The translations under genes and the position numbers were made by a program. Below, piece by piece: positions 44,160 through 53,567 of a DNA stretch of 64,000 nt. The DNA comes from Roseinatronobacter alkalisoli (lineage in GTDB: Bacteria; Pseudomonadota; Alphaproteobacteria; Rhodobacterales; Rhodobacteraceae), in the NCBI RefSeq assembly GCF_028745735.1, contig NZ_JAQZSM010000003.1, positions 62,001 through 126,000 on the forward strand, given 5' to 3'. Numbering within the stretch: position 1 is the first letter of the stretch; every line of letters begins with the position of its first letter. Below the pieces are notes generated by a model. That model made no database searches. It saw nothing but the letters and a program-made list of their open reading frames with translations, and was not told where the DNA came from.

Positions 44160-45956
44160 CTATTCATCGCGTGTGGGCATCATGCTTGCCGCTGCGCAGA
44201 TATGCCCGTCACCTTCGCCACGAATGCCGGCGGCGTTGGCCTCATCCGTGTCGATATGCATTTCGGTGAAGGCATTGTCAGTCACACGTACCAGCACGCG
44301 GGTAAATGTCAGGTCCCGCCCTGTTGCATCCAGTGTCACATCAGCCATATCGCCATTGCGCAGCTTCATACGCGCGGCATCCTGTGCGGACATGTGAATA
44401 TGGCGCGCGGCAATGATCAGCCCGTCGCTGTCAAATTCCCCCGCTGGCCCGGAAAGCCGGATAATGGGGGTGCCGTCCAGATTGCCGCTCTGGCGCACCG
44501 GGGCGTCAAGGCCCAGGGCAAAACTGTCGGTGCGCGACACTTCGATCTGGGTCCGGTCGCGCAATGGGCCAAGGATGGCAACATTGGCAATGTCCCCCTT
44601 CGGGCCATGCAGGTTTACCCGTTCCCGCGCCGCCCAATGCCCCTGCTGGCGCAGCGGTTTATCCGGTGTCAGTTCATAACTGGGACCGAACAGCGCATCC
44701 ACGGCCTTGCGGCACAGATGCACATGCCGCGCGGACACAGCCACCGGAATGCGCGTGCTTTGGCAGGACGGGCGCGCCATCGCCACGGCAACGTCACGCG
44801 CGATCATAAGCTGCTCGGCGGTTTCGGTCACCAGCACATTGACCCTGGCACCATAGGCCTGAATCTGGGGCGCAGCGCGCGCGGTCAGCTCCACAGCCAT
44901 GTTGCGGTCATGGTCCAGCAACAGCCCCATGAACCCCAGACCATCACAGATGCGCCTGCGCATGGAGGGTGAATTCTCGCCAATGCCGCCGGTAAAGACC
45001 AGCGCATCCAGCCCGCCCATGGCCGCAGCATAGGCACCGATATATTTCCGCGCGCGATAGGCATAGATATGGATCGCAAGCTGCGCATCGCTATCACCCT
45101 GTGCCGCGCGCGCTTCGACATCGCGCATATCCGATGAACCGGTCAGACCCAGCAAGCCGCTATGGCGGTTCAGCCCATCTTCGATTTCCGCGATATCCAG
45201 CCCCATTTCGCGCTGAAGATACCCGAACAGGCCCGGATCCACATCGCCGGAACGGGTGCCCATGACCAGCCCTTCCATGGGTGTCATCCCCATGGAACTG
45301 TCAATACTGACACCGCCCGCAATTGCGCAGGCACTGGCCCCGTTGCCCAGATGCAGGCTGATCAGCCGTAGGTCACGCAAGGGGTGGCCCAGCACCTCTG
45401 CCGCGCGCTGCGCCACATATTTATGCGATGTGCCATGAAACCCGAACCGGCGCAGGCCCGTGTCGCGCCACGCCTTTGGCACGGCATATGTGCTGGCACG
45501 CGCCGGGTTCGACAGGTGAAAGGCCGTATCGAAAACCGCCCATTGCGGCAGATCCGGCCAGACCTGCCGCGCCACATCAACCGCTTCCAGATTGGCAGGG
45601 TTGTGCAATGGGGCCAGCGGCGTCAGCGCCGCGATCTGCGCAAGCGTGGTGTCATCCAGCAAGGTAGCTGCATCGAAACGCGCGCCACCATGCGCGATGC
45701 GGTGACCGACTGCATCAATCCCGCTGATCCCGGCCTGTTGCAGCAGCGCAGGCACGGCGCGTGTGGCGTCGCTAAGGCTGCGATGGGGGGCACGTTCAGT
45801 GTGCGCGCCGTGCCGGAAATCACAGCCATCGGGGCCGAACCTGTCGAAACTGCCTTTGTACAGCTGTTGCGCCTGATTTAGCGTCATGGCGGCATCAAGG
45901 TCGAAAACCCCGAATTTCAGCGATGAACTGCCTGCGTTGAAAACGATAATGCGCAT
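44160..45956 (-). CDS. acetate/propionate kinase fused to phosphate propanoyltransferase (AckA-PduL)
   Basis: 598 residues from ATG 45956 (AAAGGA upstream). Residues 1-394 are acetate kinase: NAGSSSLKFGVF, VGHRIAHGGARFD, DTAFH, FGFHGTSHKYVA, DVDPGLFGYLQ, FTGGIGENSP. After a short linker, about 402-598 is PduL: PVAVSARHVHLC (zinc ligands His411 and His413), GPKGDIANVAILGP, IIAARHIHMS (His519 and His521). The two activities interconvert acyl-CoA and free acid plus ATP through acyl phosphate, so the fusion may channel the unstable intermediate. PduL type suggests propionate as well as acetate. Convergent with fliG. Confidence 0.92.
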   Translation of the reverse strand: MRIIVFNAGSSSLKFGVFDLDAAMTLNQAQQLYKGSFDRFGPDGCDFRHGAHTERAPHRSLSDATRAVPALLQQAGISGIDAVGHRIAHGGARFDAATLLDDTTLAQIAALTPLAPLHNPANLEAVDVARQVWPDLPQWAVFDTAFHLSNPARASTYAVPKAWRDTGLRRFGFHGTSHKYVAQRAAEVLGHPLRDLRLISLHLGNGASACAIAGGVSIDSSMGMTPMEGLVMGTRSGDVDPGLFGYLQREMGLDIAEIEDGLNRHSGLLGLTGSSDMRDVEARAAQGDSDAQLAIHIYAYRARKYIGAYAAAMGGLDALVFTGGIGENSPSMRRRICDGLGFMGLLLDHDRNMAVELTARAAPQIQAYGARVNVLVTETAEQLMIARDVAVAMARPSCQSTRIPVAVSARHVHLCRKAVDALFGPSYELTPDKPLRQQGHWAARERVNLHGPKGDIANVAILGPLRDRTQIEVSRTDSFALGLDAPVRQSGNLDGTPIIRLSGPAGEFDSDGLIIAARHIHMSAQDAARMKLRNGDMADVTLDATGRDLTFTRVLVRVTDNAFTEMHIDTDEANAAGIRGEGDGHICAAASMMPTRDE

Positions 45957-46195
45957 CGGTCCGGTCCTTTTGTTCACGTCACGGCCATGGCCCCCGCCCT
46001 TTGCAGCCGGACAATCAGGCGGGATGATCTGGCCAGCACCTTAGCCGGTGGTGTGTAACACTGCCTTGATCGAACGCAATCCCGAAGGGGTGCCTGTGTA
46101 GTTTCGCACAAGGCATGTGGAGTATCAGCGAATACCGCCACTGTCAGAACCCGCTATATGCGGCGGCTATAACTTGTCCCGATCAGAGGTTCACC

Positions 46196-46600
46196 ATGAC
46201 ACATTCTACCATTCTGCTTGTTGCGCGCGTCCTGCTTGGCGTGCTGTTTCTTGTATCCGGCCTTGGCAAGCTGGGCGATGTTGCCGGTTTCGGCCAGTAT
46301 ATGGCAATGGGCGGGCTGCCCGCAGCGCTTGCATGGCCTGCTGTGCTGTTTGAAATCATCGCAGGTGCTGCGTTGATTGCAGGTTTCATGACACGGATTG
46401 CGGCCTATGCGCTGGCGGCGTTCTGTGTGGTGTCCGGGCTGCTGTATCATTTCGATCTGGCGGATCAGATGCAGACGACACAATTGCTGAAAAACATTGC
46501 GCTGGCTGGCGGCTATCTGGCGCTGTCGGTCACCGGTGCGGGCCGCCTGTCGGTGGATGCCCAGCTGGAAGCGCGCAACGCACCTGCGGCGAATGCCTGA
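46196..46600 (+). CDS. DoxX-family membrane protein
   Basis: 134 residues from ATG 46196, with AGAGGT upstream. Four hydrophobic segments; the first has ILLVARVLLGVLFLVSGLGKL, a DoxX hallmark (parts given). DoxX-like proteins are often linked to redox or thiosulfate metabolism but the function here is unknown. It is divergent from the AckA-PduL gene and convergent with mcm. Confidence 0.85.
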   Translation: MTHSTILLVARVLLGVLFLVSGLGKLGDVAGFGQYMAMGGLPAALAWPAVLFEIIAGAALIAGFMTRIAAYALAAFCVVSGLLYHFDLADQMQTTQLLKNIALAGGYLALSVTGAGRLSVDAQLEARNAPAANA

Positions 46601-46610
46601 AACAAGTGGC

Positions 46611-46636
46611 GGCAGGGGGCGTGCGCGCCCCCTGCC
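46611..46636. terminator. bidirectional terminator-like hairpin between doxX and mcm
   Basis: GGCAGGGGGCG (46611-46621) pairs with CGCCCCCTGCC (46626-46636), an 11-bp perfect stem with loop TGCG. The plus strand continues CCGCGATTTTA, and the minus strand contains TTGTTT shortly after. Confidence 0.65.
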
Positions 46637-46665
46637 CCGCGATTTTATGCCCGGTTTCGGAATAA

Positions 46666-48801
46666 TCAGCCAAAACCGCGCGCGCTGCGCACCAGATCCA
46701 GGATCTTTTTCGCAGCGTCAGGAATATTGGTGCCGGGGCCGAATATCGCTTTCACACCGGCGTTAAACAGGAAATCATAATCCTGTTGCGGGATGACCCC
46801 GCCGCAGATGACCAGAATGTCATCCGCACCGGCTTCCTTCAGCGCCTTGACCAATTGCGGCGCAAGGGTCTTGTGCCCGGCCGCCTGGCTTGAAATGCCG
46901 ATGATATGCACGTCATTGTCGATGGCGTCCTGGGCTGCTTCTTCCGGGGTCTGGAACAGCGGCCCGACATCCACGTCAAAGCCGATATCAGCAAAGGCAG
47001 TGGCGATCACCTTCGCGCCGCGATCATGCCCGTCCTGCCCCATCTTGACCACCAGCATGCGCGGGCGGCGCCCTTCGGCTTCGGCGAAGGAGTCGACATC
47101 GGCCTGAATGGCGGCAAACCCGTCATCCCCTTCATAGGCTGCACCATAGACACCGGCCAGTGTTCTGACTTCGGCGCGGTGACGGCCGAATATTTTTTCC
47201 ATTGCCATGCTGATTTCCCCGACAGAGGCGCGGGCGCGCGCAGCGTCCACGGCGGCTTCAAGAAGATTGCCGCCTTCGCTGGCGCGGCGGGTCAGTTCAT
47301 TCAGGGCCGCATCACAAGCGGCCTGATCGCGCGTGGCGCGTATCTTTTCCAGTCGTGCAATCTGGCTGTCGCGCACCTTTACATTGTCGATATCCAGAAT
47401 ATCGATCGGATCTTCGACATCCTTGCGGTATTTGTTGACGCCGACGATCACTTCCTCGCCCCGGTCAATCATCGCCTGACGGCGCGCGGCGGTTTCCTCG
47501 ATCCGCAGCTTCGGCATGCCAGAGGCCACGGCCTTGGTCATGCCGCCCATTTCCTCGACCTCCTGCATCAGCGCCCATGCGGATTCCGCCAGATCATGGG
47601 TCAGTTTTTCAATGTAGTAACTGCCCGCCAACGGATCGACCACCTTGGTCACGCCGGTTTCTTCCTGCAGCACAAGCTGCGTGTTGCGGGCGATGCGCGC
47701 GCTGAATTCCGTTGGCAGTGCAATCGCTTCGTCCAGCGCATTGGTGTGCAGCGATTGCGTGCCACCCAGAACCGCACTCATGGCTTCATAGGCGGTGCGG
47801 ATGACGTTGTTATAGGGATCCTGTTCCTGCAAGGACACGCCCGATGTCTGACAATGCGTGCGCAGCATGCTGGATTTCGGGTCTTTGGGGTTGAATTCCG
47901 CCATCACCCGCGACCATAGCAGCCGCGCGGCGCGCAGTTTGGCGATTTCCATGAAGAAATTTGTGCCAATGGCAAAGAAGAACGACAACCGCCCGGCAAA
48001 ATGATCAACATCCATACCCCGATGGATCGCGGCGCGCACATATTCGCGCCCATCGGCAAGCGTGAAGCCCAGTTCCTGCACCAGATTGGCGCCCGCTTCC
48101 TGCATGTGATAGCCGGAAATGGAAATGCTGTTGAATTTGGGCATTTCCGCACTGGTATATTCGATGATGTCGGCAATGATGCGCATGCTGGGTTCAGGCG
48201 GATAGACATAGGTGTTGCGCACCATGAATTCCTTCAGAATATCATTCTGGATGGTGCCTGACAGCAGCTTGCGGTCCACGCCCTGTTCTTCGCCAGTGAC
48301 AATGAAATTGGCCAGAATTGGAATAACAGCGCCGTTCATTGTCATGGAAACGCTGACTTTTTCCAGCGGAATTCCATCAAACAGGATTTTCATATCCTCG
48401 ACTGAATCAATCGCGACGCCAGCCTTGCCGACATCGCCCATCACACGCGGGTGGTCGCTGTCATAGCCGCGATGGGTGGCCAGATCGAAGGCCACGGAAA
48501 CCCCTTGCTGGCCCGCAGCCAGTGCCTTGCGGTAGAACGCATTCGACTCCTCGGCGGTGGAAAAACCGGCATATTGCCGGATGGTCCAGGGGCGACCGGT
48601 ATACATGGTGGCACGCACGCCCCGAGTATAGGGCGCCTCGCCGGGGATGCTATCAAGATGCGCCAGCCCGTCCAGATCATCCGCAGTATACAGGGGCTGA
48701 ACGGGAATCCCTTCAAGCGTGTTCCAGATCAGGCTTTCGGGCGGGCGGTTCTTAAGTTCTTTTGCGGCGATTTCGGCCCAACGGGACTTCCGGGTGCTCA
48801 T
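46666..48801 (-). CDS. mcm: methylmalonyl-CoA mutase
   Basis: Adenosylcobalamin-dependent isomerase converting methylmalonyl-CoA to succinyl-CoA. 711 residues in a single chain. The substrate domain includes [20 protein letters not shown] and [13 protein letters not shown]-type sequence ([20 protein letters not shown]). The C-terminal B12-binding domain has [14 protein letters not shown] at about 590, with the lower-axial His592. It follows from PccAB in the same window and completes propionyl-CoA assimilation. The small DUF4174 gene is divergent upstream. Confidence 0.97.
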   Translation of the reverse strand: MSTRKSRWAEIAAKELKNRPPESLIWNTLEGIPVQPLYTADDLDGLAHLDSIPGEAPYTRGVRATMYTGRPWTIRQYAGFSTAEESNAFYRKALAAGQQGVSVAFDLATHRGYDSDHPRVMGDVGKAGVAIDSVEDMKILFDGIPLEKVSVSMTMNGAVIPILANFIVTGEEQGVDRKLLSGTIQNDILKEFMVRNTYVYPPEPSMRIIADIIEYTSAEMPKFNSISISGYHMQEAGANLVQELGFTLADGREYVRAAIHRGMDVDHFAGRLSFFFAIGTNFFMEIAKLRAARLLWSRVMAEFNPKDPKSSMLRTHCQTSGVSLQEQDPYNNVIRTAYEAMSAVLGGTQSLHTNALDEAIALPTEFSARIARNTQLVLQEETGVTKVVDPLAGSYYIEKLTHDLAESAWALMQEVEEMGGMTKAVASGMPKLRIEETAARRQAMIDRGEEVIVGVNKYRKDVEDPIDILDIDNVKVRDSQIARLEKIRATRDQAACDAALNELTRRASEGGNLLEAAVDAARARASVGEISMAMEKIFGRHRAEVRTLAGVYGAAYEGDDGFAAIQADVDSFAEAEGRRPRMLVVKMGQDGHDRGAKVIATAFADIGFDVDVGPLFQTPEEAAQDAIDNDVHIIGISSQAAGHKTLAPQLVKALKEAGADDILVICGGVIPQQDYDFLFNAGVKAIFGPGTNIPDAAKKILDLVRSARGFG

Positions 48802-48897
48802 GGCTGGCTCTTTCTGTCATCACGCGTATGGAAAAACGCATAGGCTATGGTGTTATCCTGACAATTGCGCCTATATGCAGTGCATGCAGGAGGCATT

Positions 48898-49407
48898 ATG
48901 AAACTGATCTTCACGCTTGTTTTCGCGTTGCATTTCCCGTTTGCGGCCCTCGCCACGAACGGAACCGACAATCCAGATGCGGGGCCGGACATTTCTGGCG
49001 TGGCTGCGGATGTAGCCCCGGATGACGACGCGCCGGAAACGCTGATGTTTCTGGACGCGCGCGAGATTGACGCCCGCGATTTCATCTGGGTGAACCGCAT
49101 CATCGTTGTCATGGCCGAGACACCGAATGACCCGAATTTCGAACGCCAGCTGGATGCGCTGCGCGAACGCGCCGATGAATTTTCCGCCCGCGATGCAGTG
49201 GTCATTTTCGACGCCCATCCACAGGACCGCAGCCCGTTACGGCAAGTGCTGCGCCCACGTGGGTTCATGACGGCGATCATCGACAAGGATGGCGAAGTGA
49301 AAGCGCGCCGTCCCGCAGTGCGCACGGGTCGCGAACTGATGGCGGTGATCGACCGTTTTCCATCACGCCGACAAGAGATTCTGGAACGTCTGCCTGCGGG
49401 GCGCTGA
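48898..49407 (+). CDS. DUF4174 exported protein
   Basis: 169 residues from ATG 48898, preceded by AGGAGG. Signal peptide (res. 1-19, IFTLVFALHFPFAALA). The mature part carries the DUF4174 fold: DFIWVNRIIVVMAETPNDPN, AVVIFDAHPQDRSPLRQVL, FMTAIIDKDGEVKARRPA. The domain looks thioredoxin-like without a CxxC, so no redox activity is expected. It is inserted in the propionate block on the opposite strand to mcm and pccA. Confidence 0.85.
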   Translation: MKLIFTLVFALHFPFAALATNGTDNPDAGPDISGVAADVAPDDDAPETLMFLDAREIDARDFIWVNRIIVVMAETPNDPNFERQLDALRERADEFSARDAVVIFDAHPQDRSPLRQVLRPRGFMTAIIDKDGEVKARRPAVRTGRELMAVIDRFPSRRQEILERLPAGR

Positions 49408-49450
49408 GCGGGTGTAACCTTGCGGAGGCTGGCGCCAGGTTTTTGCTTCG

Positions 49451-49509
49451 GGGGGCTGACGCCCCCATGTGGCTGCGCCACATTCCCCCGCAAGTATTTA
49501 TGACACGAT
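49451..49509 (+). repeat. double hairpin plus diverged GATGA motif
   Basis: GGGGGC(TGAC)GCCCCC (49451-49466), ATGTGGC(TGC)GCCACAT (49467-49483), then CCCCCGCAAGTATTTATGAC and ACGATGA. The order hairpin-hairpin-tail matches 15575-15638. It lies between convergent genes and probably includes their terminators. Confidence 0.55.
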
Positions 49510-49519
49510 GACGCTGTGA

Positions 49520-49903
49520 TCATTTGAAATAATCAATTTTCTCAGCGCGTTGCGAAATAAGCCACCAGCCGGGGCCAAAGACCAGCGCGATCCACAACAT
49601 CAGGGCCGTACCGGGGTCCAGCAGACCAAGCCAGACGGCCAGCGCGAGAAACGCGCCAGTGCCATAGACAAGGCCGCCACCCACGGCCACGAATTCCAGA
49701 CCAAGGCGAATGCGGCTGAGAAGCGGGAAAACCCCGTGAAACACCGCCATCCCCCCCAGAGGTGGCAAGAGCAGCAAGACAAGATAGCCGTCACGCACGC
49801 CTTCAGCCACGCGGGTCAGGATCAGCCAGGCCAGAACCATCGCGGCGATGAAGCTGGCAAAATAGACCAGAAACAGGCGAAGGGGCGTGCGTTTCTGCAT
49901 CAT
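49520..49903 (-). CDS. small membrane protein downstream of pccA
   Basis: 127 residues with four hydrophobic segments (LFLVYFASFIAAMVLAWLIL, YLVLLLLPPLGGMAVFHGVF, FVAVGGGLVYGTGAFLALAV, ALMLWIALVFGPGWWLI). Its ATG overlaps the pccA stop (ATGA), so it is translated with pccA. I know of no function. It is found at this position in related genomes as far as I recall. Confidence 0.7.
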   Translation of the reverse strand: MMQKRTPLRLFLVYFASFIAAMVLAWLILTRVAEGVRDGYLVLLLLPPLGGMAVFHGVFPLLSRIRLGLEFVAVGGGLVYGTGAFLALAVWLGLLDPGTALMLWIALVFGPGWWLISQRAEKIDYFK

Positions 49904-51897
49904 TCAAACTCCATTATCACATCATCGACGGCCAGCGGGGCACCCGCCTGAACACTGATGCGCGCCACGACACCCTTGCGTTCGGCGCGCAGGATGTTTT
50001 CCATTTTCATGGCTTCGACAGTGGCAAGGGTCTGGCCCTCATAGACTTCCTGCCCTTCTTCGACGGAAATGGACACAACCATGCCCGGCATTGGGCAGAG
50101 CAGCAGTTTCGATGTGTCGGGGGGCAGTTTTTCGGGCATGAGCTGTGCCAGCTCCGCCTGACGTGGCGACAGCACATGCGCTTTCAGATCCGCGCCGCGC
50201 AGGCGCAGCCGGAAGCCACCCGGAATTTTGCCGGTTTTCATAACCAGCGGTGTTCCGTTCACGTCAAGCCGTGCCAGTGGCTGGCCCGGCAGCCAGTCAG
50301 ATGTGATTCTGTAGTCCTGCCCTTCCAGCGTGACAGTCGCGCCTTCGCGGTCAGCATTAATACTGGCCTGCAGGCTTTCGCCCTGAATGTTGATGACCCA
50401 GTCGGTGCCGACCACGCGTTCATGGTTGTCCATGCGCCCCGAAATGCGCGCGCGCCGGATTTCGGCCACCCGGTTCATGGCGCAAGCACTGGCGGCCACG
50501 CGGTGAAGAAGATCGCGCGGGAGCGTCGTGCCTTCGAACCCGTCAGGGTATTCCTCGGCGATGAAGGCCGTGGTGATTTCACCGGAGATGAAGCGCAGAT
50601 GGTCCATCACTGCCGACAGGAATGGCAGGTTATGGCCGATCCCTTCCAGTTCGAATTCATCCAGCGCCAGGCGCATTTCGTCAATTGCCTGCGTGCGCGT
50701 GGGCGCCCATGTGCAGAGTTTGGCAATCATCGGGTCGTAATACATGCTGATTTCGCCCCCTTCAAACACGCCGGTATCATTGCGGATGGCGCGTTCTGAT
50801 TCGACGATTTCCGCGGGCGGGCGATAGCGTGTCAGCCGCCCGATCGAGGGCAGGAAGTTGCGATAAGGGTCTTCTGCATAAAGGCGCGATTCAATTGCCC
50901 AGCCATTGATTTTCAGGTCAGACTGCGCGAAGGGCAACTTTTCACCAGCGGCCACGCGGATCATCTGTTCGACCAGATCGACACCGGTAATCAGTTCAGT
51001 GACCGGATGTTCCACCTGCAGACGGGTGTTCATTTCAAGGAAATAGAAATTCCGCGCACCGTCGACAATGAATTCCACTGTGCCTGCGGATGTATAGCCC
51101 ACGGTCTGGGCCAACGCACAAGCCTGTTCGCCCATCGCGCGGCGGGTGGTTTCATCCAGAAAGGGTGATGGCGCTTCTTCGATCACTTTCTGATTGCGGC
51201 GCTGGATGGAGCATTCGCGTTCATGCAGATAGACGCAATTGCCATGGCTGTCGGCCAGAACCTGAATTTCGATATGGCGGGGTTGGGTGATGAATTTTTC
51301 GATGAAGATACGGTCATCCCCGAAACTGGCGGCGGCTTCATTCTTCGATGACTGGAATCCTTCGCGGGCCTCGGTGTCATTCCAGGCGATGCGCATGCCC
51401 TTGCCGCCGCCGCCCGCGCTGGCCTTGATCATGACCGGATAGCCGATTTCATTGCTGATTTTCACGGCATCTTCGGCATCTGCAATCAGCCCCATGTAAC
51501 CGGGCACGGTGCTGACGCCGGCTTCTGCCGCCAATTTCTTCGATGTGATCTTGTCGCCCATCGCCTCAATCGCGTTGACGGGCGGGCCGATAAAGGCAAC
51601 CCCTTCGCGGGCCAGCGCTTCGGCGAATTTCATGTTTTCGGACAGGAACCCATAGCCCGGATGCACGGCTTCCGCACCCGTCTGGCGAATGGCATCCATG
51701 ATCCTGTCGATGACAATATAGGATTGGTTCGCGGGCGCAGGACCGATATTCACCGCCTCATCTGCCATGCGCACATGCAGCGCGTTGCGGTCCGCATCGG
51801 AATAGACCGCCACTGTCGCAATTCCCATCTTGCGGGCGGTCTTGATGACGCGGCAGGCAATTTCACCACGATTGGCAATCAGGATCTTGCGGAACAT
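49900..51897 (-). CDS. pccA: propionyl-CoA carboxylase, biotin-carboxylase/BCCP subunit
   Basis: Carboxylates biotin with ATP and bicarbonate, then passes CO2 to PccB. 665 residues: biotin carboxylase domain (ANRGEIACRVIKTARKMGI, GGGGKGMRIAW, EMNTRLQVEHPVTE), a middle BT domain, and a C-terminal biotinyl domain with the biotin Lys631 in EAMKMEN. Length and the long linker match the propionyl-CoA rather than acetyl-CoA type. It lies between pccB and mcm, with small genes in between. Confidence 0.97.
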   Translation of the reverse strand: MFRKILIANRGEIACRVIKTARKMGIATVAVYSDADRNALHVRMADEAVNIGPAPANQSYIVIDRIMDAIRQTGAEAVHPGYGFLSENMKFAEALAREGVAFIGPPVNAIEAMGDKITSKKLAAEAGVSTVPGYMGLIADAEDAVKISNEIGYPVMIKASAGGGGKGMRIAWNDTEAREGFQSSKNEAAASFGDDRIFIEKFITQPRHIEIQVLADSHGNCVYLHERECSIQRRNQKVIEEAPSPFLDETTRRAMGEQACALAQTVGYTSAGTVEFIVDGARNFYFLEMNTRLQVEHPVTELITGVDLVEQMIRVAAGEKLPFAQSDLKINGWAIESRLYAEDPYRNFLPSIGRLTRYRPPAEIVESERAIRNDTGVFEGGEISMYYDPMIAKLCTWAPTRTQAIDEMRLALDEFELEGIGHNLPFLSAVMDHLRFISGEITTAFIAEEYPDGFEGTTLPRDLLHRVAASACAMNRVAEIRRARISGRMDNHERVVGTDWVINIQGESLQASINADREGATVTLEGQDYRITSDWLPGQPLARLDVNGTPLVMKTGKIPGGFRLRLRGADLKAHVLSPRQAELAQLMPEKLPPDTSKLLLCPMPGMVVSISVEEGQEVYEGQTLATVEAMKMENILRAERKGVVARISVQAGAPLAVDDVIMEFE

Positions 51898-51968
51898 GCG
51901 GACTCCTTGCAGGTATGCGCATCAAGGGCGCGGGGGTCAGGTCAATGAAGGCGCGGCACCTTGCGGCA

Positions 51969-52349
51969 TCACTCTTCCCATGTGTCAAAGGCAAATTCGG
52001 ACGATCCGTCGAAAAGCTGCGGAAAGCTGGCTTGCGCGACGCGCATATCCACGCGCAACAGCGCATCATAGCTTGCGGGATCGAAATCGGCATCTGCCGG
52101 GACGACTTCGCGTCCGAACAGCCATGACAGGCGCCCTGCATCCAGGTTGCCGCGTTCAAATGGTTCTTCGCCGAAATGGGCAATCAATGCGCCAAGAAAT
52201 GCCTCATCCGCGCGCCGGTCAGGCGCGCGCCGGTCGGCAAACCGTTTGCGCGCAGTCAGCGGTGTTACCCCTTTGGGGTTGGCACGCCGGATTGTGAACT
52301 GGAAATCTGTGCTGGGCAAACGCCCAGGAAAGCCGCGATGCTTCAGCAT
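51969..52349 (-). CDS. conserved hypothetical protein in the pcc block
   Basis: 126 residues from ATG 52349. Soluble, basic N-terminus (MLKHRGFPGRLPSTDFQFT) and acidic C-terminus (FDGSSEFAFDTWEE). No signal peptide or known domain. It lies 71 bp upstream of pccA on the same strand and probably belongs to the same transcript. Function unknown. Confidence 0.65.
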   Translation of the reverse strand: MLKHRGFPGRLPSTDFQFTIRRANPKGVTPLTARKRFADRRAPDRRADEAFLGALIAHFGEEPFERGNLDAGRLSWLFGREVVPADADFDPASYDALLRVDMRVAQASFPQLFDGSSEFAFDTWEE

Positions 52350-52396
52350 GGCCGTCCCCCGAATGGTTGAAGGCCCGTGCCACATATAACGGCACA

Positions 52397-52419
52397 GGCA
52401 GGCGCGGGCAGCGCCTGCC
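52397..52419 (-). terminator. hairpin after lipoprotein gene 1
   Basis: GGCAGGCG (52397-52404) pairs with CGCCTGCC (52412-52419), an 8-bp stem with a 7-nt loop, 12 bp after the stop at 52431 on the minus strand. No T-run. Confidence 0.4.
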
Positions 52420-52430
52420 CGGCTATTGGC

Positions 52431-52562
52431 TTACTTGCCTTTGGTCGAAACCGGCTCGACCATGATCGGTGCAGGGACCGGCTCTGGCGCGGGCTTATGT
52501 TTCGCGCAGGCCCCCAATGCGAGGACTGCACCAAAAACGGCAAGGATGGTAAACTTGGACAT
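52431..52562 (-). CDS. small lipoprotein 1 (43 residues)
   Basis: Starts at ATG 52562 with AGGAG upstream. MSKFTILAVFGAVLALGAC gives the lipobox LGAC (Cys19). The mature part is only 25 residues (AKHKPAPEPVPAPIMVEPVS, then TKGK). It is a clear paralogue of the next lipoprotein (52803-52943): both have LGACAKH, Pro-rich repeats and PVS near the end. Probably envelope-anchored; no role known. Confidence 0.75.
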   Translation of the reverse strand: MSKFTILAVFGAVLALGACAKHKPAPEPVPAPIMVEPVSTKGK

Positions 52563-52769
52563 GCATATCTCCTGTTGTCACTGTCCGCAGAAGTACGCGC
52601 AAACGCATGTGCATCTGGCATACCGGCCACGCAGGAACATCCCCTGCGCTTATGCGCCAGAGTAGCGCATGCACAGGAACTTGACCACAGGTTTTGCGTG
52701 AATGGCGTCAGGCGGAAAACATGGGTTTTCATCCTGAGCCGGTGCGACATGCCCCCGGACCGGGGCGAT

Positions 52770-52793
52770 GGGGCAGGCAGATACGCCCGCCCC
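52770..52793 (-). terminator. hairpin after lipoprotein gene 2
   Basis: GGGGCAGGC (52770-52778) pairs with GCCCGCCCC (52785-52793) with one mismatch, 10 bp beyond the stop at 52803. No T-run. Confidence 0.4.
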
Positions 52794-52802
52794 GCGCGGT
52801 CC

Positions 52803-52943
52803 TTAGTATTTCGATTTGCTCGAAACAGGCTCGACATAGATGGGGGCTGCAACGGGCTCCATCGGGGCCGGACGGTGGTGTTTTGCGCAAGCGCCAAGCA
52901 CAAGGACTGCCGACACAGTGGCAAGAAGTACAACTTTAGACAT
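52803..52943 (-). CDS. small lipoprotein 2 (46 residues)
   Basis: Starts at ATG 52943 with AGGAG 6-7 bases upstream. MSKVVLLATVSAVLVLGAC again ends in LGAC (lipidated Cys19). The mature part is AKHHRPAPMEPVAAPIYVEP then VSSKSKY. Similarity to lipoprotein 1 extends over the whole length, which indicates tandem duplication. It lies between DUF6497 and the other lipoprotein. Confidence 0.78.
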   Translation of the reverse strand: MSKVVLLATVSAVLVLGACAKHHRPAPMEPVAAPIYVEPVSSKSKY

Positions 52944-53126
52944 GAATTTCTCCTGCTCATGAAAACCTGACGCTTTATTTTGTTTTTTCGCGCCGGTGTG
53001 GTTCGGGATGCATGCCAGAAGACATGCACGCGCATGATATCCTGCCCGTGGAATCCTGACCATTGGAATTCCACATGCCCGCGCGGATGTGGCGGTTCTG
53101 CACCATAATGCGGCGTCATGCCGTTC

Positions 53127-53561
53127 TTAGTCATGGTAAACATCATCTTCCATTTCACACCCGTCCATGCCGAACAGGAAACCTTCGAAAAACTGCACCA
53201 CATCGGCGTCGCGCGTACCAAAGGGGATTTCATGTTCCAGCATCGTGATGATTGCACCCTGCCAGCCCTGATCCTGTGGAAATTCACCTATATCAGCGAG
53301 GCTGCGCAACTGCGTGCTGCATAACCAAAGCATATCTTCGAAAACACGCAGCGCGTCAGCAGCATAAAGGCTGGCAGGTTCAGCAAGCTTCGGGACCACA
53401 TAGCGCAGGCGGATCATGGACTGATCTTCGTCGTATATTTCATCCAGCGGATAGGCCATTTCGCCCGATGGCATCAGCAGCGGGCCACCCTGCCCCATGG
53501 CCTGATACGGCACGGCCAGTGCGAATGCGGCCCCCAATATGATACTGCGCGCGCCCACCAT
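53127..53561 (-). CDS. DUF6497-type exported protein
   Basis: 144 residues. A signal peptide (SIILGAAFALAVPYQAMG) is followed by a globular domain with RLRYVVPKL, LRVFEDMLWLCSTQL and a C-terminal FGMDGCEMEDD, resembling DUF6497 proteins of Rhodobacterales. Two Cys may form a disulfide. It starts 6 bp after the pccB stop and is probably co-transcribed. Function unknown. Confidence 0.7.
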   Translation of the reverse strand: MVGARSIILGAAFALAVPYQAMGQGGPLLMPSGEMAYPLDEIYDEDQSMIRLRYVVPKLAEPASLYAADALRVFEDMLWLCSTQLRSLADIGEFPQDQGWQGAIITMLEHEIPFGTRDADVVQFFEGFLFGMDGCEMEDDVYHD

Positions 53562-53567
53562 ACCCCC

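Noticed and set aside
46906-47919. 337-codon plus-strand frame opposite mcm
   Set aside because: Antisense shadow of methylmalonyl-CoA mutase; composition (many His/Gln) is typical of reverse-frame translation.
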